From contig NZ_AXZL01000076.1 of the NCBI RefSeq assembly GCF_000485795.1, forward strand, positions 372,001 through 436,000: DNA of 64,000 nucleotides, written 5' to 3'. The notes under the pieces are model-generated. The model was not told the DNA's origin. It searched no databases and was given only the letters and a program-made list of their open reading frames with translations. Numbering within the stretch: position 1 is the first letter of the stretch; the number at the start of each line of letters is the position of its first letter. This document shows positions 15,238 to 23,760 of the stretch, piece after piece. The translations under genes were made by a program, and so were the position numbers. The stretch is from Shewanella decolorationis S12. Lineage in GTDB: Bacteria > Pseudomonadota > Gammaproteobacteria > Enterobacterales > Shewanellaceae.

Positions 15238-16470
15238 ATGACAGCGACAACTTATCAACCGGGAGAAATCCAAGGGCTGATCAAGATAAATGCATCTAAA
15301 TGCAAAGGATGTGATGCTTGCAAACAGTTCTGCCCAACCCATGCCATTAATGGCGCCTCGGGTGCTGCGCACTCTATTGATGAAGATAAATGCTTAAGCT
15401 GCGGCCAATGTTTAATTAACTGCCCGTTTAGTGCCATTGAAGAAACCCATAGCGCCCTTGAAACCGTCATTAAAAAACTCGCCGATAAAAATACTACAGT
15501 CGTTGGCATTATCGCCCCGGCGGTGCGGGTCGCAATTGGTGAAGAATTCGGTTTAGGCACGGGCGAACTCGTGACGGGTAAGCTCTATGGTGCGATGAAT
15601 CAGGCAGGCTTTAAGATTTTCGACTGTAACTTTGCCGCCGATCTCACCATCATGGAAGAAGGCAGTGAGTTTATTCATCGCCTCCATGCCAATGTCAAAG
15701 GTGAAGAAAATGCAGGGGCGCTGCCGCAGTTCACCTCCTGCTGCCCAGGTTGGGTGCGCTACCTCGAAACCCGCTATCCAGCGTTACTGCCTAACCTATC
15801 CACCGCTAAATCCCCTCAGCAAATGGCAGGAACGGTCGCCAAAACCTATGGCGCTAAGGTGTATCAAATGCAGCCAGAGAATATTTTCACTGTCTCTGTG
15901 ATGCCTTGTACCTCGAAAAAACTCGAAGCCTCACGCCCCGAATTTAACTCGGCTTGGCAATACCATCAGGAACATGGGGCTAACGCGCCTTCGTACCAAG
16001 ATATTGATGCCGTGCTGACCACAAGGGAAATGGCTCAATTGCTCAAAATGCTCGATATCGACCTCGCTAATACACCCGAATATCAAGGCGATAGCTTGTT
16101 CTCTGAATACACTGGCGCGGGCACTATCTTTGGTACCACAGGTGGCGTGATGGAAGCGGCATTACGTACCGCCCACAAGGTGCTCACTGGCACTGAAATG
16201 GCCAAATTAGAATTTGAACCCGTACGCGGGCTAAAAGGCGTCAAATCTGCTTCCGTCAGCCTGTTTGATACTCAGCTCAACCAGAATGTAACCGTCAATG
16301 TCGCAGTAGTACACGACATGGGCAACAACATCGAACCCGTGCTACGCGACGTAATGGCTGGCACCTCGCCCTATCACTTTATCGAAGTGATGAACTGCGC
16401 TGGCGGTTGTGTCAACGGTGGAGGCCAACCTATTGAAGGTAAAGGCTCTTCTTGGCTTGGTAACATTTAA
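15238..16470 (+). CDS. hydA: Periplasmic [FeFe] hydrogenase large subunit HydA
   Basis: A 410-residue enzyme that makes or consumes H2. The N-terminus has two [4Fe-4S] motifs (Cys22, 25, 28, 32 and Cys52, 55, 58, 62). The H-cluster domain has TSCCPGW (Cys168 for proton transfer, Cys169 as ligand), VMPCTSKK (Cys224) and VMNCAGGC (Cys387, Cys391). It lacks the extra N-terminal clusters of clostridial enzymes and has no signal peptide; like Desulfovibrio HydA it should leave the cell together with the Tat-signal subunit HydB encoded next. It is the first gene of a seven-gene operon behind an FNR-like promoter. Confidence 0.97.
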   Translation: MTATTYQPGEIQGLIKINASKCKGCDACKQFCPTHAINGASGAAHSIDEDKCLSCGQCLINCPFSAIEETHSALETVIKKLADKNTTVVGIIAPAVRVAIGEEFGLGTGELVTGKLYGAMNQAGFKIFDCNFAADLTIMEEGSEFIHRLHANVKGEENAGALPQFTSCCPGWVRYLETRYPALLPNLSTAKSPQQMAGTVAKTYGAKVYQMQPENIFTVSVMPCTSKKLEASRPEFNSAWQYHQEHGANAPSYQDIDAVLTTREMAQLLKMLDIDLANTPEYQGDSLFSEYTGAGTIFGTTGGVMEAALRTAHKVLTGTEMAKLEFEPVRGLKGVKSASVSLFDTQLNQNVTVNVAVVHDMGNNIEPVLRDVMAGTSPYHFIEVMNCAGGCVNGGGQPIEGKGSSWLGNI

Positions 16471-16482
16471 CGGAAAACGGAT

Positions 16483-16803
16483 ATGAACAAGAAAAAACAC
16501 CTATTTGCCGAGGACAGTTTCTTTCTGTCACGCCGTAAGTTTATGGCCGTCGGTGCAGCCTTTGTCGCCGCCTTAGCCATTCCTATTGGTTGGTTTACCA
16601 GCAAGCTTGAGCGCCGCAATGAGTACATTAAGGCCAGAAGCCAAGGGTTATATAAGGACGACAGCCTAGCGAAAAAGCGTGTCAGCCACGCCAACCCTGC
16701 GGTAGAGAAATACTACAAAGAATTCGGTGGCGAGCCATTAGGACATATGTCTCACGAGCTGCTGCACACCCACTTTGTCGACCGCACTAAATTAAGCTCT
16801 TGA
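16483..16803 (+). CDS. hydB: [FeFe] hydrogenase small subunit HydB with Tat signal
   Basis: A 106-residue protein equal to the C-terminal small-subunit part of single-chain enzymes. Residues 14-40 are a twin-arginine signal: LSRRKFMAVG (Arg17-Arg18) then a hydrophobic stretch VAALAIPIGWF. The rest holds the small-subunit domain ending YYKEFGGEPLGHMSHELLHTHF, which wraps around HydA. Since HydA has no signal of its own, HydB probably carries the folded dimer to the periplasm. It begins 12 bases after hydA and 13 bases before the cytochrome gene. Confidence 0.94.
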   Translation: MNKKKHLFAEDSFFLSRRKFMAVGAAFVAALAIPIGWFTSKLERRNEYIKARSQGLYKDDSLAKKRVSHANPAVEKYYKEFGGEPLGHMSHELLHTHFVDRTKLSS

Positions 16804-16816
16804 TTGGAGATGAAAA

Positions 16817-17500
16817 ATGCATCAAGAACATGATATGAGACCCATTTTAAAACATCCGCTAAACGTCAGGATCTTCCACTACATTCTGCTACTGAGCTTT
16901 TTGCCGTTAGCCGCGACGGGTTTGTTATTGTTTTTTAAACCGCTTTCCCAAGAAGGTATGCAGCTAACCTATGATGTGCACATCATTGCGGGGATTGTTA
17001 TGGCCCTCGATGCCGTGGCATTTACCATCATGGCATTCGACCGAGTGGTGCTATTTATCGCCCGCGTGTTCAGCTTCTCCGAGCGTGACGTGAAATGGTT
17101 TATGGTGTTAGGGGGTTACCCACAGAAATTCTTACTGGGTAAAAAAGTGCCTATCCCTCCGATGAACAAGTACAACTCTGGCCAGAAGCTCTTTGGTGCC
17201 TGCGTACTGATTGGCGGCACAGTGCTTATCCTCTCCGGCTTAGTGCTGTGGCTTATCCCCCACGCTGCGCCGCGGGATATAGTGTGGTTTTTAGGTCAAG
17301 CCCATTTAGTCTCAGGCCTAGTGTTAACCGCCTTCTTACCCGTGCATTTATTCCTCGCGGTGTACCGCTTCGATGACTTCAAAGCCATGATGATCCACGG
17401 CAATGTGCCCTACCATGATGCCGCCGAGTACACCCCGCTATGGGTCAAAAATGAAATTGCCCCCGTCGCCACAAACGGCGAACAACTGACCAGCAAATAG
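16817..17500 (+). CDS. Cytochrome b subunit linking hydrogenase to quinones
   Basis: A 227-residue integral membrane protein of the formate dehydrogenase gamma (FdnI/FdoI) type, sometimes named fdhC in this operon. Four membrane spans are visible (about residues 20-41, 52-73, 111-135, 149-170). Candidate haem-b histidines are in LNVRIFHYILLL, TYDVHIIAG, GQAHLVSG and FLPVHLFLAVYR. It should carry electrons between the periplasmic HydAB and the menaquinone pool. The ATG at 16817 has GGAG 8 bases upstream; a second ATG six codons in is less likely. A hairpin separates it from hydG. Confidence 0.88.
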   Translation: MHQEHDMRPILKHPLNVRIFHYILLLSFLPLAATGLLLFFKPLSQEGMQLTYDVHIIAGIVMALDAVAFTIMAFDRVVLFIARVFSFSERDVKWFMVLGGYPQKFLLGKKVPIPPMNKYNSGQKLFGACVLIGGTVLILSGLVLWLIPHAAPRDIVWFLGQAHLVSGLVLTAFLPVHLFLAVYRFDDFKAMMIHGNVPYHDAAEYTPLWVKNEIAPVATNGEQLTSK

Positions 17501-17510
17501 CAAGGTCTCC

Positions 17511-17537
17511 TGCGGCAGTTGCTCAACAACTGCCGCA
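17511..17537 (+). other. Intra-operon hairpin between cytochrome b and hydG
   Basis: An 11-pair perfect stem (TGCGGCAGTTG, loop CTCAA, CAACTGCCGCA) is followed by only three T. It may act as partial terminator or protect the structural-gene mRNA, which would give more HydAB than maturase. Confidence 0.6.
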
Positions 17538-17570
17538 TTTCTGCATTCACACTCAAGGGCATAGATAACC

Positions 17571-19010
17571 ATGAGCACACACGAGCATCATTCCATTACC
17601 GTCTCTGACTATAATCCCAACGTCAGTTTTATTGACGATCAGGCGATTTGGCAGGCCATTGAAGACGCTAGCAATCCGAATCGCGAGCAAGTCCTCGCCA
17701 TTCTCGACAAAGCGCGCCAATGCGAAGGCTTAAGCATTCAAGAAACCGCTCTCCTACTGCAAAACCAAGATAAAGCGCTGGATGAAGCACTCTTTGCCGT
17801 CGCCCGTGAGATTAAAAACACCATTTACGGCAATCGTATTGTGATGTTTGCGCCGCTGTATGTGTCGAATCATTGCGCCAACAGTTGTAGCTACTGCGGC
17901 TTTAATGCCGATAATCATGAGCTAAAACGAAAGACCTTAAAACAGGATGAGATCCGCCAAGAAGTCACGATCCTCGAAGAAATGGGCCACAAACGGATCT
18001 TGGCCGTTTATGGCGAGCATCCACGCAACAATGTGCAAGCCATTGTTGAAAGTATTCAAACCATGTACAGCGTTAAGCAGGGCAAGGGTGGCGAAATTCG
18101 TCGTATCAACGTCAACTGCGCGCCAATGAGTGTGGAAGACTTTAAACAACTTAAAACCGCGGCGATAGGCACTTATCAATGCTTCCAAGAAACCTATCAT
18201 CAAGACACCTACAGCCAAGTCCATCTTAAAGGTAAAAAAACCGACTTTTTATACCGCCTCTACGCCATACACAGGGCCATGGAAGCGGGAATCGATGATG
18301 TCGGTATCGGCGCCCTCTTTGGCCTGTATGACCATAGATTTGAGCTGCTCGCCATGCTCACCCATGTTCAGCAACTCGAAAAAGACTGTGGCGTTGGCCC
18401 GCATACTATCTCCTTCCCGCGGATAGAACCCGCCCATGGCTCCGCTATCAGTGAAAAGCCGCCCTATGAGGTCGATGATGACTGCTTTAAGCGCATTGTA
18501 GCCATCACTCGCCTCGCCGTACCTTATACAGGCTTGATTATGAGTACACGGGAGAGCGCTGCGCTGCGTAAAGAGTTGTTAGAACTCGGCGTTTCACAAA
18601 TCAGTGCAGGCTCACGTACCGCGCCTGGCGGCTATCAAGACAGCAAGCTAAATCAACACGATGCCGAGCAATTTAGCCTTGGCGATCATCGAGCCATGGA
18701 TGAGATCATCTATGAATTAGTTACGGATTCGGATGCCATCCCCTCTTTCTGTACAGGCTGTTACCGTAAAGGGCGCACTGGCGATCACTTTATGGGATTA
18801 GCCAAACAGCAGTTTATTGGCAAGTTCTGCCAGCCGAATGCCTTGATCACCTTTAGGGAATATCTGAACGACTACGCCAGCGATAAAACCCGCGAGGCAG
18901 GTAACGCCCTGATAGAGCGAGAGCTCGCCAAAATGAGTCCATCACGGGAACGTAATGTGCGTGGCTGTTTGCAAAAAACCGATGCGGGTGAACGGGATAT
19001 CTATCTGTAA
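17571..19010 (+). CDS. hydG: [FeFe] hydrogenase maturase HydG (radical SAM tyrosine lyase)
   Basis: A 479-residue radical SAM enzyme that splits tyrosine into p-cresol, CO and cyanide for the H-cluster. The radical SAM cluster motif is Cys102-x3-Cys106-x2-Cys109 (CANSCSYC). The C-terminal auxiliary cluster motif CX2CX22C is complete: Cys394, Cys397 and Cys420 in CTGCYRKGRTGDHF and KFC. These C-terminal cysteines separate HydG from ThiH, its closest relative. hydX follows with no spacer. Confidence 0.96.
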   Translation: MSTHEHHSITVSDYNPNVSFIDDQAIWQAIEDASNPNREQVLAILDKARQCEGLSIQETALLLQNQDKALDEALFAVAREIKNTIYGNRIVMFAPLYVSNHCANSCSYCGFNADNHELKRKTLKQDEIRQEVTILEEMGHKRILAVYGEHPRNNVQAIVESIQTMYSVKQGKGGEIRRINVNCAPMSVEDFKQLKTAAIGTYQCFQETYHQDTYSQVHLKGKKTDFLYRLYAIHRAMEAGIDDVGIGALFGLYDHRFELLAMLTHVQQLEKDCGVGPHTISFPRIEPAHGSAISEKPPYEVDDDCFKRIVAITRLAVPYTGLIMSTRESAALRKELLELGVSQISAGSRTAPGGYQDSKLNQHDAEQFSLGDHRAMDEIIYELVTDSDAIPSFCTGCYRKGRTGDHFMGLAKQQFIGKFCQPNALITFREYLNDYASDKTREAGNALIERELAKMSPSRERNVRGCLQKTDAGERDIYL

Positions 19011-19649
19011 ATGGCACCTTATTTATTTTCTGAGCCCGGCGTGCAGTTGCATTTTGGCCTTAACACTAGCGCCTTACTGAATGCGATAGAGCGCGCTGAT
19101 GTAATCGTGTTACACGCGGCGATTTACAGTAATTTTGCCGATAATGCCGTGGGGCAGTTGTTATTAAAGCGGCTACAAAACGCCCGCTTAAGGCAACTCA
19201 CCCTGATTAAACTTGAGCCCACTCGTCTATGGCGGGATGAGTTTGCCACCATCTTAAGACCTGAGATGCCACTGCCGGAAGTGGAACGACTCTATGAAAA
19301 CTCCCGCCACTGGTGCGCCGAGCTTAAAACGCAGTTTCCTGAGGTCGTCAATCTAGTCTCGACCCAAGCGCTGCCACTGCAACCTATATTGCTGATTGGC
19401 GATAGGCTCTTTGTCGGTCATTACGCCCATAGCCATACCACTTCGGCTCAGGGGCTTTGGGTAGAGTTTGATGCTATTGCTTTAGGCCTTGCGCCAAACA
19501 GCTTAATCGATTGGTTTTATTCCGGCGTCACCGCAGAGCAAGACTCTCCGGTGGCAATACCCCTTGGCCGTTACGTGGAAGAATGTCGCCGCGCCGTAGG
19601 CGATCTCTGGTATCAAAGTGTGATTGCGCTGGATAAGGAGCGTCACTGA
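19011..19649 (+). CDS. hydX: HydX, accessory protein of the hyd operon, function unknown
   Basis: A 212-residue soluble protein whose ATG directly follows the hydG stop and whose stop overlaps the hydE start (TGATG). The segments VIVLHAAIYSNFADNAVGQ, LTLIKLEPTRLW and ILLIGDRLFVGHYAHSHTT suggest an alpha/beta fold; no cysteine cluster, P-loop or radical SAM motif is present. In S. oneidensis the same gene sits between hydG and hydE and is called hydX. It has been carried along in heterologous maturation constructs (hydGX), but I know of no proven activity. Tight coupling with the three maturases is the best evidence for a maturation role. Confidence 0.82.
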   Translation: MAPYLFSEPGVQLHFGLNTSALLNAIERADVIVLHAAIYSNFADNAVGQLLLKRLQNARLRQLTLIKLEPTRLWRDEFATILRPEMPLPEVERLYENSRHWCAELKTQFPEVVNLVSTQALPLQPILLIGDRLFVGHYAHSHTTSAQGLWVEFDAIALGLAPNSLIDWFYSGVTAEQDSPVAIPLGRYVEECRRAVGDLWYQSVIALDKERH

Positions 19650-20728
19650 TGCATGCCAGCCCTATCCCAATCATTCAGCAAACACCTTCCTGTACGCAAC
19701 CAAGTTTGCTCAAACCTATAGCGCTCAGTTATGCGCAAATCCTTGAGCTGCTCCAAGGGCAGGACGATGAATGGCTGTTTAGCCGCGCGCAGCTCGCCAC
19801 TGAGCTCGAATTTCAGCTACAGGTTTATTTACGCGGCATTGTTGAATTTTCGAATCATTGCCGTAACCACTGCCATTACTGTGGACTGCGTAGCGAGAAT
19901 CGGCAGGTAAAGCGTTATCGGCTCTCGAACGAAGAAATCCTCAGCGCGGTGAATAACATAGCCGCACTCGGCCTCGGCACTGTGGTGCTGCAATCGGGGG
20001 ATGATTTTAGCTACAGTTGCAAGCGCATCAGTAGCCTTATCAGTGAAATTAAGCAGCGCCATAACCTGGCAATCACCCTCTCCCTTGGCGATCGCAAACA
20101 TCATGAATTGGAAAACTGGCGTGAGGCGGGTGCCGATCGTTATTTACTCAAGATGGAAACCTTCGACCGCGCCCTCTTTGCTCGCTGTCGCCCTAAAGCC
20201 CATTTCGATGAACGAATTGCAAGACTTACTCACCTTAAGTCACTCGGCTTTCAGACAGGTTCCGGCATCATCATCGATTTACCTGGGATGACTGACGCTA
20301 TCTTAGCCCGCGATATTCAATGCTTAACTGAGCTGCAGCTCGATATGCTGGCCTGCGGCCCTTTTATCGCCCATGCGCAAACTCCATTTGCCACATCGCC
20401 CAATGGCAGCGCCCTTAAGAGCCATAGGGTGAGTGCGATTTTGCGACTGATGAATCCTGGAGCAAATATCCCCGCGACCAGCTCCCTCGATGCCCTCGAA
20501 AAAGGCGCTCGGGAACAGGCACTAAAGCGAGGTTGCAATGTGATTATGCCCTCCTTCACCCCAACACAAGTGAGTGCCGATTACAGCATTTATCCGGGAA
20601 AAAACCAGCAACAACATCCGGCAGCAGAGCGACTTAACCAAGTCTGCCAGCAAATTCAAAGCCATGGGCTACTGCCATCCTTTAGCCGTGGTGATTCAAA
20701 AAGGAACCAATATGTGTCAAGGCATTAA
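19649..20728 (+). CDS. hydE: [FeFe] hydrogenase maturase HydE (radical SAM)
   Basis: A 359-residue radical SAM protein of the biotin-synthase-like group, which works with HydG and HydF to build the dithiomethylamine-bridged diiron unit. The SAM cluster is Cys71-x3-Cys75-x2-Cys78 (CRNHCHYC). Other family segments are LGLGTVVLQSGDD, TLSLGDR, DRYLLKMET and GSGIIIDLPGMT. The ATG overlaps the hydX stop by one base and the end overlaps hydF by 17 bases, so these genes are translationally coupled. Confidence 0.95.
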   Translation: MHASPIPIIQQTPSCTQPSLLKPIALSYAQILELLQGQDDEWLFSRAQLATELEFQLQVYLRGIVEFSNHCRNHCHYCGLRSENRQVKRYRLSNEEILSAVNNIAALGLGTVVLQSGDDFSYSCKRISSLISEIKQRHNLAITLSLGDRKHHELENWREAGADRYLLKMETFDRALFARCRPKAHFDERIARLTHLKSLGFQTGSGIIIDLPGMTDAILARDIQCLTELQLDMLACGPFIAHAQTPFATSPNGSALKSHRVSAILRLMNPGANIPATSSLDALEKGAREQALKRGCNVIMPSFTPTQVSADYSIYPGKNQQQHPAAERLNQVCQQIQSHGLLPSFSRGDSKRNQYVSRH

Positions 20729-21953
20729 TCCACAAGAGCATTCCCAAAACCAATCGGCACCACGGGGCATGCGTTACCATATCGCCTTAGTCGGTCGACG
20801 CAATGCGGGTAAGTCTTCTCTGCTCAATATGATCGCGGGGCAACAGATCTCCATTGTGTCCGATATTAAGGGCACCACGACGGATGCCGTAGCCAAGGCC
20901 TATGAGTTGCAGCCCCTAGGGCCTGTGACCTTTTATGACACTGCCGGTATCGATGATGACGGAGAATTAGGTGCTATGCGGGTGAAGGCAACTCGTAAAG
21001 TATTGTTCCGCTCCGATATGGCACTCTTGGTGGTGGATGAACTGGGGCTTTATCCATCGGATATAGCCTTAGTGAACGAAATACAGCAGATGCGAATGCC
21101 GATACTGGTGGTATTCAACAAGGCCGACATCTGTACACCTAAAGCCGGGGATATCGCCTTCTGCCAACAGCAATCCTTGCCCTTTATTGTGGTCTCCGCC
21201 ACCACAGGCCTTGCGGCCAAGACACTTAAACAGCTGATTATCGATTTAGCACCAGCGGAATATAAACAAGAACCTCTGCTAGCGGGCGACCTCTATCAAG
21301 CGGGGGACGTTATCCTCTGCGTCGTACCAATCGATATGGCGGCACCTAAAGGACGCTTGATCCTGCCGCAGGTGCAGATCCTTCGGGAAGCATTGGATCG
21401 CAGCGCGATCGCAATGGTGGTGAAAGAAACAGAACTCGAAAAGGCATTATCCGTCGTCACCCCCAAACTGGTGATCTCAGATGCTCAGGCGATTAAACAA
21501 GTCGCCGCCCTAGTACCAGCATCGATTCCACTCACGACTTTCTCAACCCTATTTGCGCGTTTTAAAGGGGATTTGCCCACCCTTGCCGCAGGCGCTGAGG
21601 CGTTAGATAAATTGCAAGTTGGTGATAAAGTGCTCATCGCCGAAGCCTGCAGCCACAATGTACAGGAAGATGATATCGGCCGAGTCAAACTCCCCCGCTG
21701 GATAAATAGCTATACGGGTAAACAACTCGAATTTATCGTGACGTCCGGCCACGACTTTCCCGATGATTTAGAGCAATATGCCCTCGCCATCCACTGCGGT
21801 GCCTGTATGTTTAATCGTAATGAAATGCTTCGCCGCATCCACGAATGCCAACGGCGCAATGTGCCTATCACTAACTACGGGGTCGCGATTTCAAAGCTAC
21901 AGGGCGTACTACCACGGGTGCTTACGCCTTTTAACAACAGTCTTCAGCAATAA
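20712..21953 (+). CDS. hydF: [FeFe] hydrogenase maturation GTPase HydF
   Basis: A 413-residue scaffold GTPase that receives the diiron precursor and delivers it to HydA. The GTPase domain has the P-loop GRRNAGKSS, the TT switch KGTTTDAV, DTAGIDDDG and FNKAD. The C-terminal cluster motif is CSHN then, about 50 residues later, HCGAC, the known Cys-x-His...His-Cys-x-x-Cys pattern. The start at 20712 has AAGGA 7 bases upstream; the open frame extends to 20574 but that part lies inside hydE in another frame. It ends the operon. Confidence 0.95.
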   Translation: MCQGINPQEHSQNQSAPRGMRYHIALVGRRNAGKSSLLNMIAGQQISIVSDIKGTTTDAVAKAYELQPLGPVTFYDTAGIDDDGELGAMRVKATRKVLFRSDMALLVVDELGLYPSDIALVNEIQQMRMPILVVFNKADICTPKAGDIAFCQQQSLPFIVVSATTGLAAKTLKQLIIDLAPAEYKQEPLLAGDLYQAGDVILCVVPIDMAAPKGRLILPQVQILREALDRSAIAMVVKETELEKALSVVTPKLVISDAQAIKQVAALVPASIPLTTFSTLFARFKGDLPTLAAGAEALDKLQVGDKVLIAEACSHNVQEDDIGRVKLPRWINSYTGKQLEFIVTSGHDFPDDLEQYALAIHCGACMFNRNEMLRRIHECQRRNVPITNYGVAISKLQGVLPRVLTPFNNSLQQ

Positions 21954-22063
21954 CATATTGAGCCTTAGTGCCAGGCTTAGCTGCGATGAAGTAGCTAAGC
22001 CTGTTTAACGTTGATACGTGAAAACAGCATCTCGCTCAGCAATACATGCTAAATCGCGCCCAT

Positions 22064-22092
22064 AAAAAAACACCGCCGAAGCGGTGTTTTTC
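22064..22092. terminator. Terminator between hydF and rplI
   Basis: A-run, ACACCGC, loop CGAA, GCGGTGT and T-run, between the convergent hyd and ribosomal operons. It should stop both. Confidence 0.88.
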
Positions 22093-22110
22093 ATTTAAAG
22101 CAGTTGGTAA

Positions 22111-22563
22111 TTAAGCTTCTGCAACAACAGATACTTTAACAACAGCTTTAACTTCAGTGTGTAACTGAACTTCAACTTCGAAGTCGCCAGTAGTACGCAG
22201 AGCGCCTAATGGTAAACGAACTTCTGATTTAGCCAGTTCAACGCCAGCAGCAGTTACTGCATCAGCGATGTCACGAGTGCCAACTGAACCAAACAGTTTG
22301 CCTTCATCACCAGCTTTAGAAGCGATAACAACAGCTTCCAGAGCAGCGATTTTTTCAGCGCGTTGGTTAGCAGCAGCCAGATCAGCAGCTAATTTAGCTT
22401 CTAATTCAGCGCGACGAGCTTCAAATACTTTAACGTTGCTTTCGTTAGCAACAACAGCTTTACCTTGTGGCAGCAGGTAGTTACGAGCGTAACCAGCTTT
22501 AACTGCAACTTGGTCACCCAGATTACCCAGGTTAGCGATTTTATCAAGCAGAATAACGTTCAT
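22111..22563 (-). CDS. rplI: 50S ribosomal protein L9
   Basis: A 150-residue protein with the two-domain L9 plan: N-terminal MNVILLDKIANLGNLGDQVAVKAGYARNYLLP, a long connecting helix (FEARRAELEAKLAADLAAA) and the C-terminal GKLFGSVGTRDI domain. The start at 22563 is chosen by homology and AGAGGA upstream; a start two codons earlier is possible but unlikely. It is the last gene of rpsF-priB-rpsR-rplI. Confidence 0.98.
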   Translation of the reverse strand: MNVILLDKIANLGNLGDQVAVKAGYARNYLLPQGKAVVANESNVKVFEARRAELEAKLAADLAAANQRAEKIAALEAVVIASKAGDEGKLFGSVGTRDIADAVTAAGVELAKSEVRLPLGALRTTGDFEVEVQLHTEVKAVVKVSVVAEA

Positions 22564-22599
22564 TATCAAATCCTCTATATTCGATTAGGAATACTGCAA

Positions 22600-22827
22600 T
22601 TACTGATGTAAATCAGTGTATGGCAGTAGAGAAAGATAACGAGCACGCTTGATTGCGCGAGCTAGTTGACGCTGATATTTAGCACTAGTACCAGTGATAC
22701 GGCTTGGAACGATCTTGCCGCTTTCAGTGATGTAGTTCTTTAAAGTAACGATATCTTTGTAATCAATTTCTGCAACACCTTCAGCGGTGAAACGGCAGAA
22801 CTTGCGACGACGGAAATAACGTGCCAT
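22600..22827 (-). CDS. rpsR: 30S ribosomal protein S18
   Basis: A 75-residue basic protein with the S18 core RRRKFCRFTAEGV, IDYKDIVTLKNYITESGKIVPSRITGT and QRQLARAIKRARYLSLLPYTD. It pairs with S6 on the 30S platform. Located between priB and rplI with short gaps, as in other Gammaproteobacteria. Confidence 0.98.
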   Translation of the reverse strand: MARYFRRRKFCRFTAEGVAEIDYKDIVTLKNYITESGKIVPSRITGTSAKYQRQLARAIKRARYLSLLPYTDLHQ

Positions 22828-22838
22828 TTGACAGTCTC

Positions 22839-23144
22839 CTAAGTTTTCAATTCGACATTTTCGGCATGGATGACTAAGCGATTTTGGCCATTGCGCCCCT
22901 GTTGAAGCGTCATAAAACCTTGAACTTGTACTTCCACACCTGCTTTCAGATTGTCTGCCACGCTCTCAAAGCGTGGGCCACTCAATATCACTTGTATTTG
23001 TACGTAGACGTTGCGGAGCATGTCTGCTTCATAACGCTGCGATTTGTGTTCTAGCATTATCACACTGTGCGCGATGCCTGCCGGGCTTTTAAAGCGTCTG
23101 GAACGGGTTATGGTTCCTGACAACACCAAGTTATTGGTGGTCAC
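22839..23144 (-). CDS. priB: Primosomal replication protein N (PriB)
   Basis: A 101-residue single OB-fold protein (MTTNNLVLSGTITRS, HSVIMLEHKSQRYE, GVEVQVQGFMTLQQGRNGQNRLVIHAENVEL). PriB binds single-stranded DNA and PriA at restarting forks. Its place within the rpsF-rpsR operon is conserved in Gammaproteobacteria and confirms the call. Confidence 0.96.
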   Translation of the reverse strand: MTTNNLVLSGTITRSRRFKSPAGIAHSVIMLEHKSQRYEADMLRNVYVQIQVILSGPRFESVADNLKAGVEVQVQGFMTLQQGRNGQNRLVIHAENVELKT

Positions 23145-23152
23145 AGATAAAC

Positions 23153-23548
23153 TTACTCAGCGATTTCTTCAGCGTTAGCTTCATCATATGAGCGGTCGCC
23201 AGCTGGGCCACGACGTGAATCGCGCTCATCTTTAGCTTTCGCCATTGGAGATGCTTCGGTGATGGCACCTTTAGTACGCATTACCATGTTACGCAGAACT
23301 GCGTCGTTGAAACGGAAAGCAGTTTCTAGCTCTTCAATCGTCTCTGCTGGTGCTTCAACGTTCATCAGAACGTAGTGAGCTTTGTGCAGGTCTTGGATTG
23401 GGTAAGCCAGTTGACGACGGCCCCAATCTTCTAAACGGTGGATTTTGCCGTTAGCTTCGGTGATTGCACCGGTGTAACGCTCAATCATACCTGGTACTTG
23501 TTCACTTTGATCTGGGTGAACCATAAATACGATTTCGTAATGACGCAT
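23153..23548 (-). CDS. rpsF: 30S ribosomal protein S6
   Basis: A 131-residue protein: MRHYEIVFMVHPDQSEQVPGMIERY, GKIHRLEDWGRRQLAYPI, HYVLMNVEA and FNDAVLRNMVMR are S6 landmarks. The acidic C-terminal tail (YDEANAEEIAE) corresponds to the Glu-rich tail that RimK extends in E. coli. AAGGAG precedes the ATG. It is the first gene of the operon and has a possible self-regulatory leader. Confidence 0.98.
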   Translation of the reverse strand: MRHYEIVFMVHPDQSEQVPGMIERYTGAITEANGKIHRLEDWGRRQLAYPIQDLHKAHYVLMNVEAPAETIEELETAFRFNDAVLRNMVMRTKGAITEASPMAKAKDERDSRRGPAGDRSYDEANAEEIAE

Positions 23549-23610
23549 TTATTGCTCCTTACGGTTATGTAGCCTCGTTATTGGCTCAGTCAGACCAAGT
23601 GGAGGCAAGG
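23549..23610 (-). promoter_or_regulatory. Candidate S6:S18 autoregulatory leader of rpsF
   Basis: The mRNA just before rpsF can fold with TTGCCTCC pairing to GGAGCAA (one bulged C), which would cover the ribosome site, around an inner AGCC/GGCT stem. A CCG (23562-23564) stands immediately upstream of AAGGAG; S6:S18 leaders in other bacteria use a bulged CCG that copies the 16S rRNA site. Confidence 0.4.
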
Positions 23611-23760
23611 AACGAAAATAGTGACTGATTCGAGCGCGAGATAGTACAGAAAGCAGACGCGAAACTCAAGCAATAACTTTGCCTCAACCCGCAATACGGG
23701 TATGATGACGCCTCACCCCTATTCGGATATCAGACACCAGCCATTCAAGAACCCTGACTA

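Noticed and set aside
20574..20711. N-terminal extension of hydF
   Set aside because: The extension lies inside hydE in a different frame; the ATG at 20712 has AAGGA and gives the normal HydF length.
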